A stretch of DNA of 64,000 nt from Anaeramoeba flamelloides (lineage: Eukaryota > Metamonada > Anaeramoebidae), in the NCBI GenBank assembly GCA_027625915.1, contig JANTQA010000038.1:442001-506000 (forward strand), read 5' to 3'. The notes under the pieces are model-generated. The model did not search any database. It was not told where the DNA came from and saw only the letters and a list, made by a program, of their open reading frames with translations. Shown one piece after another: positions 1 to 11,343 of the stretch (position 1 is the first letter of the stretch; every line of letters begins with the position of its first letter). Position numbers and translations under genes: made by a program.

Positions 1-437
1 AAAAAAATAATTTATATTTTTGTAATATTTTTTTTAATGATTTTTATTTTGATTTTTTAAATATTTTAAATTCGGAATTTTATTATTATTGCTGTAATTC
101 AAAGCATAATACATTGATTTATTACAGTTATTCCAATTCTACCATGATATTTTTTTCGATATCAAATTTTGATACTCTTAAAGATTTTTAAAAGGTTTAA
201 AATGGGAATTCAAGAATTTTGAAAGAAAAATTTTTTTGATAAATGAGTTTTTATTAAAAATAATTTTTTAGATATGATCAAAAAGTTTTCATTTTTTTTA
301 AAGAGTAAATTTAATATGTTTTCTGAGAATATTTTTTGTGGTTTAAATTCATTTAGGGTTACACAAATACAATTTTTAAAAAATAAGAAAAAAATCTAGA
401 ATATTTTTTTTTTGTGTTTGTAAGAGAATAGAAATTA
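1..437. other. AT-rich intergenic, no gene seen
   Basis: Very AT-rich sequence with short A and T runs. No open frame of note, no repeat shared with the rest of the window, and no RNA gene were seen. Confidence 0.5.
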
Positions 438-927
438 GAGCAGTGAAAAAAATACCGGACATGAAAAAAATCCTTGACAAGATTTTTAATTGTGAATATT
501 AGTAAAATTATTGTTTAATTTCATTTATTTACAATCAAATTCCTTTTTTTAAGAATCGAACTTTTTCAATTATAACCCCCCCCACTTATTAGAATGATGA
601 TTAATGAAATCACACTTGTTCAAAACACCATTCAACCAATCAAAAAACAAGAAGAAAAATTATCATTTTCCAAACTCTAGTAAACCTCAATAAAACTCGA
701 TTGTTTTTTGAAAAAAGTTGATCAACATTAGGCTATCAAACAATTACTCGAGTATTCTAGAGACACCTTACTTTGATGGACTTTAGGTAGGTTTATTACT
801 AATCTCATAAAAAAATTGGTTATTTATAATAAGGATTTCATTGAAATTAGACAAAAATTTTACTAATACTCACAATTAAAAATCTTGTCCAGGATTTTTT
901 TCATGTCCAGTATTTTATTCCCTACTC
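438..927. mobile_element. 490-bp foldback DNA element, TA target
   Basis: About 90 bp at the left end (GAGCAGTG..., then TACCGGACATG) reappears inverted at the right end (CATGTCCAGTATT... CTACTC). A TA flanks each side (436-437 and 928-929), as expected of a TA-target duplication. The middle is unique A/T sequence with a run of eight C near 577 and codes for nothing. It is a non-autonomous inverted-repeat element. The element at 1499-1950 has related arms that share the central words TTTTTAATTG and TTAGTAAAAT. Confidence 0.65.
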
Positions 928-1498
928 TATATTCACTATGTACTTATACTGAAGTTTCTGGAAGGAAATTTATACTTATAATCATTTCTTTCACAATTGT
1001 TAATTAATGAAAATAATTTTAAAACTTTCTTGGTTGAAAATTGTTTCATTAAGGTTTATTTCTTTTTATTTATTTTGAAAAATTAATTTATTTTTTTTTT
1101 TTTGATAGGAAGTATAAACCTATAAAAAATGATCAATATTTTCTATTATTTTCTTATTCACATACTTTAAACATCAAAATTCAAAGTAAAATCATGAAAG
1201 AAAAGTAATGATAAATAAATAAAGATAAAATAAAGAAGGTAACAAATAAACAGCTTTCTTAAATAATATCTTTTAATAGTCGTTTTCTGGGATTAATCTA
1301 TTCTTATGAATGTGTTGAAAATTTTTTACTGTTTTTGAGATCTCTCAAACTTGAAATCAGATTTATTACAAAAAAGTTGATTAAATTGATTTGAAAATAA
1401 TTAATTAATATTTATAGTTGATTTGTTTATTCTATTCCTCGGTTTTACTTTTTGTTTTCAGTCCGATTTCAAATCAAAAATTGTATTGAACTTTACTA
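928..1498. other. AT-rich spacer between two foldback elements
   Basis: No gene, RNA or repeat recognised. It contains several 10-12 bp T runs only. Confidence 0.4.
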
Positions 1499-1950
1499 TT
1501 GAGAGAAAAATATTGGACACAGAAAAATGGTTGGATACCATTTTTAATTGGGAGCATTAGTAAAATTGAAAATCAAATCCTATTGATAACTAGGTGAATT
1601 TTATATAAATCCAGGTTTAAAGGTGTTACAAGTTCATTAATCTGTGGTGTGTGTAGAATATTCATTTGAATGGTTGATAACTCAATTAGATCATGATATT
1701 TTAACAAAAATCCAAGTTCTAGTAAAGTTTACTATTAATTCTGAAAATGGAAATTTTTAAACTTGCTTTAGATTATAAGAGAAAAGGTTTTGAAAAAAGT
1801 AGAATTACATTAATCATTATTCTAATAAGTAGATTATTGTTCTTTTCTTTAGTTATTTCACAAACGATTGAAATTAAAAATCATTGTCAGTAAGGTTCAA
1901 AATTAAAATTGCTGTACAACTATTTTTCTCTGTTCAACATTTTTCTCTCA
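1499..1950. mobile_element. about 450-bp foldback element related to 438-927
   Basis: The left end TTGAGAGAAAAATATTGGAC matches the inverted right end (GTTCAACATTTTTCTCTCAA) with few differences. The inner arm words TTTTTAATTG and TTAGTAAAAT are shared with the element at 438-927. It has no coding capacity. It is an older or divergent member of the same family. Confidence 0.5.
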
Positions 1951-1997
1951 ACAGTTATTTCAAAATGGGTGATAATCATCTTAAAAAAGTCAACATG

Positions 1998-2362
1998 TCT
2001 ATTGACTAAAACACTCTACTGGTTTAAGTCCTTTATCTCTTGAGATCCAGAATACCACTTAATTTTCATATTTTTTGAAATTTTAACTTTTGTAAGATGA
2101 AATTTATAATTGTAAGTTAGTAATGTTTTCCAAAACCCAACCATTCTTCTTACAATTCAAGTGTTCTCTCCTTTACAATAAAAACCTTTGAAAAAATCAT
2201 ATCTTATCTTTAAAGGTTTGTTTTTGGACTTCAATAACAACTTCAATTTATAAATCTCATCTGGCAAAACTTTAAATTCCAAAAAATTTGAAAATTAAGT
2301 GGTATTCTGGATCTCAAGAGATCAAGGACATATTACAGTCGAGTGTTTTGAATAATAGACGG
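1998..2362. repeat. 365-bp foldback with about 100-bp arms
   Basis: The left arm (CACTCTACTGG through CTCTTGAGATCCAGAATACC to about 2110) returns as its reverse complement at about 2270-2362 (GGTATTCTGGATCTCAAGAG, then GAGTGTTTT). The stretch CTCTTGAGATCCAGAATACC is intact in both arms. It is a non-coding inverted-repeat element whose target duplication is not clear to me. Confidence 0.6.
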
Positions 2363-2938
2363 ATCACATGGCTTCATTTTAGATTGTCCTTAAATTTACT
2401 TGTAATTTTTTTTATGTTGATAAGTACCTAATTTAAAATGGGAAATTTTGCAAAAAGTTGATCTTTTTAAAAATAGGATACTTCATATAAACTGGAAAAC
2501 CATATTTGTGATCTATTTTTGTTCCGACTTTATGATTGTTTTGTTTATTTTAGCATTATTGAATTCCTTGGTATTGTAACCTGAGTAATTATTCGAAATT
2601 GTAAATTTTCCACTTTTAATTCTTATTGAGAGGGAATAAGATATAATCGTCCAAAAGACTGACCAATCAGTTAAACAATTAAAAAGAAAATAAATGAAAT
2701 GACTTGATCGAAATGTGGATCAAGGAGAATTGATAATTTTCTTTTGATAGTGTTCTTTTTTTTGAAAGAAAACAAGCAAAAAAAAAAAACAATAAAAAAA
2801 AATGGTAATTTCTTTTGGGCAACTCAAAAATTTGTGAAAAGACGATTGGTTGTAATCTTACCATGTAGTTTTTATTTTAAAAAAAAAAAAATGGTTTCCT
2901 TTCTTCAATAAAACAAAAAGGAAAGTAAAAGTGAAAAT
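2363..2938. other. intergenic, 3' side of the secreted nuclease-fold gene
   Basis: AT-rich DNA. Minus-strand short frames here are A/T noise. Nothing else recognised. The 3' untranslated region of the minus-strand gene at 2939-4039 must lie in the right-hand part. Confidence 0.4.
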
Positions 2939-4039
2939 TTAAAAATTAAAAAAAACAAGTAAAAATAGAGTTAAAAGAATAGAAACATTCAAAGAAAAAG
3001 AGTCTGAGGCACTTTCTTCCAAAGTACTAATATCTACAAGGATTGGCCAATGGTCTGAACTGTATGGATCCTCGATGTCGTACTCGTGCCATTCAACGAC
3101 CCTTGTAATTTTCTCGTAAATCCCCGAAGAAACCAAGATGTGGTCGATCATTGTGTTCTCGTTGCCACCATCGTCTACGTCATTGCTGTTTCTGTCGTAC
3201 CAAGAGCTATAGCGATTTTCTTGTGTCGTTTTCAGGGCAACGTTGAATAAAGAGGTTGTGATTGTCGAGTTTTCGTAACCCTCCCGCATGAATTTCAAGG
3301 AACGGGACAAGGGGACATTGGAGCTTGAGTCTTCTACGGAATCGGAGTAGTCGTTGAAATCCCCAAGAGCAATGATCTCATAGCCGTCGCTAAGTCCCTG
3401 TTGCTCAATGACGTCTCTGATAACAACTGCCTGTGCTTCTCTTCGTGCGCAGGGCTCTGGGCTTGTGGGAAAGGCCCTCAGATGGGCGCCAACAACAAGT
3501 ATCTTGAGATCTGAGACTTTTACTTTAAAATAGAGGTTTTTGGAAACGCCGTAATCGTCTGCTTCTCCAGAATAGCCGCACTCGTTACCTGAAACAGGGA
3601 ACCACACTCTTTCCGTAGATCGTGTGAGGTTGGTCTCAGGATCGATCTTTGTGATGATGCCGACATTCTGCCCCGTGTAGGTGTCTGTGCCGTGGATCAT
3701 GTAAGGCTTGTAGGCAGATCCTAAACTATCGCACAGCCTTTGGAGCATGGGGCAGTCCTCAACCTCGGCAAGATGTATCATGTCACACTCCATCGGTGCA
3801 AGGAGCTCCTTGACATTTTCATAATGCTTGTCTGCCTCGGTGGAGTTTTGCCAGGGAGATGGTGATGGATCGTCATTGCCATCAAACAAAAATTTTGCGT
3901 TGAAATGGCACAATCGGAAATTCTCAACATCACTCCTTCGATCCTCATTTGCCGTAGTCGTTGTTGGACAATCTTCAGCATAGCAAGAGATTTTTAAAAT
4001 GAGAAAAAGAAGAAAAAGAAAAGTTGCAAATGTTTTCAT
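2939..4039 (-). CDS. secreted or surface-anchored EEP-fold phosphoesterase/nuclease
   Basis: A 366-residue member of the endonuclease/exonuclease/phosphatase (DNase I-like, Mg-dependent phosphodiesterase) fold. The catalytic set is visible: N47 in CHFNAKFLF, E92 in HLAEVED, H186 in GAHLRAF, D227 and N229 in ALGDFND, D299-H300 in MIDHILV, and D329-H330 in SDHWPIL. The start chosen (4037-4039) gives a clean signal peptide, MKTFATFLFLLFLILKISC. A farther in-frame ATG at 4222 would bury it behind 61 unrelated residues. The last 18 residues are hydrophobic after a Ser/Asp-rich stretch, so a GPI-anchor signal or a C-terminal membrane anchor is likely. N-glycosylation sequons occur at N65, N137, N257 and N351. 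The substrate (DNA, RNA, nucleotide or lipid) cannot be told from sequence. There are no introns. The neighbours are repeats, so context gives no help. Confidence 0.85.
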   Translation of the reverse strand: MKTFATFLFLLFLILKISCYAEDCPTTTTANEDRRSDVENFRLCHFNAKFLFDGNDDPSPSPWQNSTEADKHYENVKELLAPMECDMIHLAEVEDCPMLQRLCDSLGSAYKPYMIHGTDTYTGQNVGIITKIDPETNLTRSTERVWFPVSGNECGYSGEADDYGVSKNLYFKVKVSDLKILVVGAHLRAFPTSPEPCARREAQAVVIRDVIEQQGLSDGYEIIALGDFNDYSDSVEDSSSNVPLSRSLKFMREGYENSTITTSLFNVALKTTQENRYSSWYDRNSNDVDDGGNENTMIDHILVSSGIYEKITRVVEWHEYDIEDPYSSDHWPILVDISTLEESASDSFSLNVSILLTLFLLVFFNF

Positions 4040-4664
4040 TTTTTGTTTGGTCTTTTTTGGTAAATCTTCAAATAACAAAAAGCTAAAAAAATAATTAATT
4101 TTTTGTTTTCCCACGACAAGAATAGCACAAAAATTGTAGTCACTTTTTTTCCTTAGCAACACTTTGTTTTTTTTGAAATTGTTCCAAATTTTGAAAGGAA
4201 TTAGAAGATCACAATGCAACAACTTTCAATTTAAAAGTTATACTTTTGACAAACATGTATTTGAAATAACTTTCCAATTTTTGGTTTTCATAAAAAGAGT
4301 TTCAGGTTATTGAAAGTTTACAAATATTTTTCTTTGGGATAACTTTCAAAAATTTCAATTAAATTCAAAATGCAATCTTTTGTTAATTATTATTTTTATC
4401 CCTTTTTTTGGCTTACAAAAGTTTGTACCAAGTATTTGAAATTTGAAACAATATGAAAGAATATCAGAGACTGAAATCTTGCAGACTGTCAGCCTGAAAG
4501 TTCGAAAAAGTCTTGAAAGTATTTGTATGGATTGTGTTATTTTTGTCATGCCTTTTGGATTTTTTGTTTTATTGGAACACTTTCATGAAATCTTTTCAAA
4601 ATTGTTGTTTATCTCAAACGGTATTTGAGTGAAATTTCTCTACGCAGTAGAAATTAGTTTTTAA
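4040..4664. other. upstream region of the EEP gene
   Basis: 5' flank of the minus-strand gene at 2939-4039. Short frames on both strands near 4355-4628 overlap each other and show no recognisable protein. No clear promoter motif seen. Confidence 0.4.
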
Positions 4665-5220
4665 GGTTTACCAGCCCGGAAATTTGAAAAAAAGATTATC
4701 TTGTGTTGGATGTAGTTACCTGTTAATTTGGTTTTTAGCTGATCGATCTTGTGCTCGGTATGGTTTTTAATAGTGGTTAATAAAGACAATTTTTGACAAT
4801 TTTTTTTTTTATTTTTTTCAATCCAAATTGAAGAGTGTAAGATTAATAGACTGGTGGGTTATTTTAATAATAAATTGAGGTTTGGGTTGTTTATGGAAAT
4901 ATTTATTTCCCTTTTTACTCAATTAAACAAATGAAAAAAAAGTTTTTTTTAAAAGCTCCAAATAAAACCAAACTTAATAAAAAAATTTCAATCAATAACC
5001 AACACATCACATTTTTTATAACTTATATATCAATATATTAGTCTTATACCCTTCAATTTGGATTGAAAAATAATAAAAAAAAAAATTGTCAAAAATTGTC
5101 TTTATTAACCACTATTAAAAACCATACCGAGCACAAGATCGATCAGCTAAAAACCAAATTAACAGGTGACTACATCCAACACAAGATAATCTTTTTTTCA
5201 AATTTCGGTGATTCTAAACC
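4665..5220. mobile_element. 556-bp foldback transposon, TTAA target
   Basis: Ends are GGTTTACCAGCCCGG on the left and ...GATTCTAAACC on the right. Each is flanked by TTAA (4661-4664 and 5221-5224). The arms are about 190 bp (to about 4855 and from about 5040) and nearly identical inverted copies; both carry GCTGATCGATCTTGTGCTCGG or its complement. No coding sequence. A TTAA duplication with TIR ends is the piggyBac-type signature, so it is a non-autonomous member. A shorter relative lies at 19795-19949. Confidence 0.75.
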
Positions 5221-6706
5221 TTAAGTAAATAGTAATAATAATAAAAAAATCTTCTATTTAAACAGAAAAAATAATATTTTAAAAAAAGATTCCCAATATT
5301 TATTGAAAAGAAAAGTAAAAATATGATTACTTAAATTCCTAATTTGTATTAAAATACAACTTTCAGAAAAAATATTATAATTTTTCAAAGTTTCTAACAT
5401 TTCTCTGATTTTTCATAAATTCAAAATCGAAATTATTCTAATTTATTTCAAAAACAAATTTTTTGTTGGAGAAAGTAATCTTATTAACTATGAAGAAATT
5501 TTAAAAAAATCAACTTGAAAAATGAAACTACAAAGTAATGAAATACTCCTTTGAAAAAAGAAATACTATATTTTAAAAAAAAAATACAATAATTCTTTTA
5601 AACTGGAAAAATTATTATATATTATTCAAAGAACAGTTTAAATCATTTTTTTCTTTTTGTTTAACAAAAAAATATCCTAAAAACATGAAATTAAAAAATC
5701 ACCAAAAATAATTTTTATCAAACCTTAAAATCCAAGTTATAAATTAAAAAACACTTACAAATTTGAAAAATCCATAAATAATAATTATTGGAGTTAATCT
5801 AAATTCTTTCAATAATTTCGTTTCAACACTGATTAATAATTATCAAATGAATTTAATAAAATTTATCACCTTTTGTACATTTACAAATAAATAAAACCCA
5901 TTCCAATGATTATTAGAATAAGATAAAAAAAAAAGAATTATTATCAAATAAAATTATTATCATAATAAAATATTATTATTTAGACTCCGAATTTTTGGTA
6001 AAAAATATTACATAATCATTAAATTTTTAGGAAATGCAATAAACTATTTGTGAATAAAAAAAAATAATCAATTTTTTCTGATCAAAAAATTTTGAAATAT
6101 TTTGTATATTTTAAAGCCCTTGGTAAGTGTTAAAGCAAAAAAATGTCTTTTTTTTTTTTGTCTTTTTTTTTTTTTCAATCTCCTTTTTCAAAAACTCTTA
6201 AAAAAAGGTTAAATGAAATTCAAAAATGTTTACTATTCAAATCTTTATAAATACATGGTTTAAAATTTTTAACTTTAAAATATTCCAAAAAAGTTATTTG
6301 AATAAAAATGAAAAAAAAATAGCCATTTCATGCTTTTACACTGGCACTGGGGCTTTAATGTATTTTTTAAATATAAATTAGATTTCAAAGGTTATACTTC
6401 ATAAAAATCATCATAAATTTCTAAAAATGGATTTTTCTCAAAACGAAATCTACTTTTTTACGGTTTTCTTTTTTGTTTTCAAATTATAAAATTCAAATAA
6501 AATATATCTTGACTTTGTTGTTAAAATTTATTACCAAAGGTCTAAATTCTTTTAAAAATGATATAGAGTTTCACAAAAGTTGGTAAAGATTATTGTTTAT
6601 CAAGTTTAATTCTATAATTATATAAATAAGTACTCGAATAATTTTGCTAAAAAAATAATTCTGTGATATTTCCTTAAAGAAAGAAAAAAATTATTCTCGG
6701 TGAAAG

Positions 6707-6741
<35 letters not shown>

Positions 6742-7248
6742 ATTATTAAGTTTAAAAGAATTATTGTAATTCTTAGGAAATAAATTATTTAATGTTTTGA
6801 CTTGTCTATTGTAAATTTTTGTGGTTTAATTATAAAATAATTTTTCAGGTTTGTGTTTCTAGATAAAAAGATTTCTTTCTTAATTTGGTGAATATATTTT
6901 TTTGGAATACTTTAGAAATATAGTAAAGTTCATGAAATTATAAGTATTTTAGTTCATTTTCTATTTATAAATATAATAAATCAGCTTTCAAAACAGTACT
7001 TGGAAAAACATTTCAAAAAAATATTTTTTTCTTATCTAAGATTGGTAAAATTTAAACTTTTAAAAATCTTTGGAAATATTTCTTCAAAAAAAAAGTTGAA
7101 AATTTTTCCAAATTGAAAATGAAATAAAATTTTTAAAAATGTGATTTGAAAATATAAAAATATTGAAATTTGGATTATTTTCAAAAAAGTGAAAAAAATA
7201 TCAAACATATAATGAAGTTAGTAAATCTTATAATTTTGAAAATTTTTA
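5221..7248. repeat. old dispersed repeat (R1) in AT-rich DNA, with a TA microsatellite
   Basis: Roughly 5600-6100 is a diverged copy of sequence also found near 13720-14600 and 33290-34450 (shared words include TTCAAAGAACAGTTTAAATC and the run around ATTTTTGTGAATAAA). An uninterrupted TA tract lies at 6708-6739. No gene seen. Confidence 0.45.
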
Positions 7249-7441
7249 CAGTTGGTTCCACTTTTCAAGCACAAACTTAAACGAAATTTAAGACTCAAAA
7301 AAAACCACAAATTAAGGTAGAAAATCCAAATATTAGTATAATAATTTGTAAAAAAAAATTCCAAATTTTGTGCCTTAATTTGGGATTTGTTTGTGCCTTA
7401 AATTTTTTTGAAAGTTTATATTTTAAATTTGAAACTGGCTA
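7249..7441. mobile_element. palindromic Tc1/mariner-like MITE, TA target
   Basis: Starts CAGTTGGTTCCAC after TA (7247-7248) and ends ...GAAACTGGCTA before TA. The interior is a near-complete palindrome with GGAATTTTTTTTTACAAAT at its centre and 'TTAAGGCACAAA'-type blocks in both arms. It belongs to the roughly 197-bp family best seen at 20995-21191. Confidence 0.65.
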
Positions 7442-7530
7442 TATTAAATTTGTAAAAAATATAATAAATCGGCTTTTTTTTTCCTATTTTTGATTTTGGG
7501 TATGTCAAAATTTTTGGAATGGGGTTTATA
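7442..7530 (+). mobile_element. terminal fragment of the about 535-bp TIR element
   Basis: The last 80 bp end in TTTTTGGAATGGGGTTTA, matching in reverse complement the first 80 bp of the intact element at 47845-48375. The remainder of this copy is missing or too diverged to see, and the palindromic MITE abuts it. Confidence 0.55.
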
Positions 7531-8399
7531 TATATAATGTAAATATAAAAGAGAGAGAATAGGAATAATACTCATAAAATTGGAAGTAAAGAATGGAGAA
7601 AAACTGAGTTAACGAAAAAATAAAGAGATCACAAAAAGGGGGTGATCAGAACATAAGTGTGGTAAATTAAACATTGTCTTTATGGATCCGTGTGTTATCT
7701 TTACATTCTTTTTTGAATTCTCCTAGATTATAGTACATACCAGGTTGGTTTATTTTAACTAATAATAGAGTTGAGTTTTGGATTTTTTTGATTGTGTTGA
7801 ACTTTTTATTGTTTTTTTTTTTAGTTTGAATGTTCATTTATCGCCGAATATATTGTATTATATACATTTCAATGGAAAACGGTCGATAGCTACTGTTTTG
7901 CCACAAAAAAAAAAAAAATACACTCTTTTGTCTTTTCGTTTTTGAAAATATCTGAGTGTCTCTTCAAACAGTTTGAAAAAAGTCTGAATTTGATTAAAAT
8001 ATGAACAATTTTATTATATGATAATGTAATCTAGAATTAATTTTTTACAAGATCTTAGGTTTTTTCAAAAAATAATGAATATTATATTTTTGAGAACTCG
8101 AAAGATAAATTTTGTATTTATTAATTGGAAAACGAAATTATAAACAATTGGTAGGAAAAAATGAACTATTTTTGAGATCCTTAAAACCACTTTAACAATT
8201 TCGATAAAAAAAAAAGGGGGGGTAAATTAAAAAATCTAAAAGCCCAAAAAAATATAAACCAAGAATTAAGAATTGGAATTGGTTAAGATTTTGATCCAGG
8301 TTTACTCTGTTTGGAAAAAATTTGTTATTTTTGTTAAGAGATGAATATTTGGGAGTTTTCTTCTTTTTAAAGAGTGGATAAGTAAATTAGGAACTTTTT
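7531..8399. other. AT-rich intergenic, no gene seen
   Basis: A/T runs only. No frame, repeat or RNA recognised. Confidence 0.4.
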
Positions 8400-8935
8400 C
8401 CAACATTCAAACATAGTTATTCCTCCATTTTCAATTTTTAGTGTTTCTTCATTAGGTAATAATTCCTCTTATCTTTGAAATATTTCTAAACCAAATCAAT
8501 ATTTAAAAGGGTATTTTGTCCAAGTAATTTTTGATTATAGCTTTTGGAGATCATTTTTATTGTCTGTGATTGAAAATTCAGTTTTTTTGGAATTTTTTTT
8601 ATTTGTCAAAAATTACTTTCAATATTAAAAAATAATTTAATCACAGACAAATAAATTTCAAAATCAAATTTTAGTTCAATAAAATTCACAAATGATTTAT
8701 TTTTTGAAGAGATTAACTTTGTATATAAAAAATGAATTATTACAGATACCTAAGAAAAAACATCATTGGGTGTTTTTTGAGATTGGTAGCTTGATTTTCA
8801 TTTTACAATTAAACATCTTTTATTAATAGTTTGAAGTGCTCATAGATCTGACAATTTTATTTTTATAAAGATGAATAGGATTTGGGATAACAAAAACAAA
8901 TATAAACTTTTATCAAAATTGGTACATTATTACTG
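8400..8935 (+). repeat. dispersed repeat R2, copy 1
   Basis: About 530 bp that aligns by eye, in the same order, with 30810-31335: GAGGTAATA-like start, TTTTGGAGATCATTT, TTTATTTGTCAAAAATTACTT, then TATCAAAATTGGT(A/T)CATTATTA at the end. Identity looks near 70 per cent. It codes for nothing obvious. An internal hairpin is built of TTTGTCAAAAATTACTTT and its partner. Confidence 0.55.
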
Positions 8936-9394
8936 GTTTTTAAATTTAAGGAGGAAAAAATAGTATCTTATTATTTCAGATTTTTATTTCATAACTTGAG
9001 TTCTCAAAGAAAATCGGTGGTAATTTAAAAACTCTATTTCAAAAAGGAAATTGATAATCTTGATAAATTCAAAAATGTTTAGTAAATTTTTTTGATCGGT
9101 TTCCCATTTAGAAAGCTCCTGTTTCAACTTTTAAAACATCTCAAGAGAAAGAATCAATTCAAACAAAACCTTTTTTTCAAAGTTTTTTATCATTTAATAG
9201 AATAAAGTACTTATTCTAAAGCTTGTGTAAAAAAATTTGTAAAAAGGAAAATGAAGTGAAAATTTACAGATCTTTATTTGAATTTATCAGTATTTTCAAT
9301 TTAGAATTCAGAAACCAAAACAAAATTTCCTAAAAAAATTGAGGTTGGGAAAGTGGATTTCAATAAAATGGTTGAGTTGTGGTTTTGAGTAACT
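8936..9394. other. AT-rich intergenic, no gene seen
   Basis: No frame, repeat or RNA recognised. Confidence 0.4.
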
Positions 9395-9696
9395 TCTTGC
9401 AATTCATTATTAAGAAATTGGTCAAACAAAAAAATACAAGAGAGACTAACTCCTTAAGGACTATTCAAATGTTATACTCTGTGGTAGTTGGAATACCATC
9501 CAATAAATGGGAAAAATGTTCAAAAAGTTATAGGTTTTGCTGAAAGTCAAAATATTGCAATTTTTGGGATTATTAACGATTTGATTGAAAATTAAAAAAA
9601 TATTTTGACTTTCAGTCTAACCTATAACTTTTTGAACATTTTTCCCATTTATTTTATGGTATTTCAACCATGTAGAGTATAAAATTTAAAAATTAA
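9395..9696. repeat. left and middle part of a long foldback
   Basis: The segment from about 9410 to 9560 (GGTCAAACAAAAAAATACAA, GAGAGACTAACTCC, TGTTCAAAAAGTTATAGG) returns inverted from about 9600 to 9740. The hairpin arms are about 140 bp with a loop of about 50 bp. The right arm overlaps the TTAA element at 9697-9871, so two inverted copies of that element's end appear to face each other across the loop. Confidence 0.6.
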
Positions 9697-9871
9697 GGGG
9701 CTAGTCTCTCTTGTATTTTTTTGTTTGACCAATTTCTAAATAAGAATTCCTAATCTAGAAATATGTTTACTATTGAAAATGAACAGGGTTTTTCAAATGC
9801 AAGTACTTGTAAAAAAATTTTCTCAATCTTGTTTAAATTTTGGTAAAAAAAATTTAATAGAGATTATTCCC
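9697..9871 (+). mobile_element. 175-bp MITE, TTAA target, copy 1
   Basis: Starts GGGGCTAGTCTCTC and ends GAGATTATTCCC, flanked by TTAA at 9693-9696 and 9872-9875. The copy at 23716-23890 has the same length, 175 bp, and the same order of internal words (CCAATTTCTAAATAA, AAATTTTCTCAATCT). Non-coding. A piggyBac-type target choice is inferred. Confidence 0.7.
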
Positions 9872-10109
9872 TTAAAACTGAAAATTTACAAGTTCTATTG
9901 GATCTAAAATAAGAAAACAAGAATAAGTCAACATTTTTTGACTCACCAATTCATAATACTGGACTGATTGAGAGAGTCCAAAATATTATTTGAAAAATAT
10001 ATGTTGGAGTAACGAGTCTACATTTTGAGAATAATTTAAGAAGTATATTTTGAAAGATTAAATGAAGAGTTGATGTTTCAAGAATTAAATTTATCATCAA
10101 ATGTAGTGT

Positions 10110-10655
10110 TCAGTTTGGTGGGTTGCCATAATTTGATAAATTTTTTGATGTTCGATGACTAAAAATCTTGTTTAGTGGATTTCTAATAAGTGAGATCTGA
10201 ATTGGTTTACCCCCAACTAAAAACACTTTAATCTTGATTTCAGACTTTTCCTTGGTGGCCACCAAGAACTTGAGTTCATTTATGCAAAAATTTTGGGAAA
10301 TTAGTAACCAACTAGTAAGCGAGAAAGTCCACATTACTTTTGCTTAATAAAAAAAATTAATTTGTTGAATTTTTTTCCAAAATATAAAAACCAACAAAAA
10401 AAAATTTGGAAAATAGGAAAGGGATTGGATTTTAAGAAGAAACCAATAACAAAAAAAAAATACAGTACAAGTCCAGAACAATTTTTTTTTTAATTTTGGA
10501 TTGACTCTTTTCGATCCATCAGAATTGTTCACAATATCTCGTCTAATTATTTTAGATTGATCACTTTTCAATTTGAATAATTTGCCGAAAAAGACACTTT
10601 TAAAAGATCTTGAGTTGTTTGACTCCAAAGACTCAGTAGAGATAAAAAAATTCAT
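10110..10655 (-). CDS. possible two-exon gene of unknown function
   Basis: Weak candidate. Exon 1 (10655-10469) starts MNFFISTESLESNNSRSFKS and is basic. A GTACTG donor at 10468 and an AAAAG acceptor at 10337 would remove 132 bp and join it in phase to exon 2 (10336-10110), ending ...KNLSNYGNPPN, for a total of 137 residues. Exon 2 has more G+C than the surroundings, which is how real exons look here. A hydrophobic stretch spans the junction. I recognise no family. The donor differs from the GTAA donors of the surer genes. Chance open frames remain a real alternative. Confidence 0.25.
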
Positions 10656-11343
10656 GCATTTTTGAGAAAGCTTTTTTTTTTATATAAAAAAAAAAAATTT
10701 GCATAATTTTTTCCAAAATGAGTGAAATTTTAAATATTTTTATTTGCTTTGTTTATATCATATTGAATGTGTTAATATTTCCAAACTCGGCAATTTTGAC
10801 AGAGAATTTTTCGAATATTAAAGTATTAAGAGATCATAATTTTCCATTCAATTTATCTCATTTTCTCAAATTATGACGAAATAATTTTTCTCAAAAATTC
10901 TTAACAATATTAATTTTTATTCTTTCCATATTAAAAGCACGACACATTTGGTTTGGGGAAGGATCAGTCAAAACACAATTCTTATTTTACTTAAAAATAA
11001 AATAAAAAATCTACTTAAAATGATGACGTTTAATATTTTTAATCCCATAGGGCGTTTGATCTATGACATTTAAAAGATGAATCAAATAAATTAAAATTTT
11101 TACAATTTTATTAGGTTTTTGATGATGACTTTCCAATTTGAAAGAAAAATAATAAAAAAAAATATGTTTGCAAAAAGAAATTGATGATGAGGATCAATCA
11201 CCTTTAAAACCAATAGAATGTTTCTGGACTAGAATATCACATGCTGAGTAAATTTTGTAAAAAAATAAACATTTTGGTTGATCTTGTTTTCAAATAATTA
11301 ACTTATTATTTTTTTCCAAATATACACTTCAACAATCCGACAG
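10656..11343. promoter_or_regulatory. upstream region of the bZIP gene
   Basis: Intergenic. TGATGACGTTT at 11021-11031 contains a TGACG core of the kind many bZIP proteins bind, about 315 bp before the bZIP start codon. The start codon is directly preceded by ACAG after a T-rich tract, so a 5' UTR intron could end exactly at the ATG. Both points are inference. Confidence 0.25.

Noticed and set aside
6708-6739. TA tracts as possible cruciform or origin elements
   Set aside because: Simple dinucleotide runs are common in DNA this AT-rich (also near 48390, 51480 and 59875) and carry no further signal.
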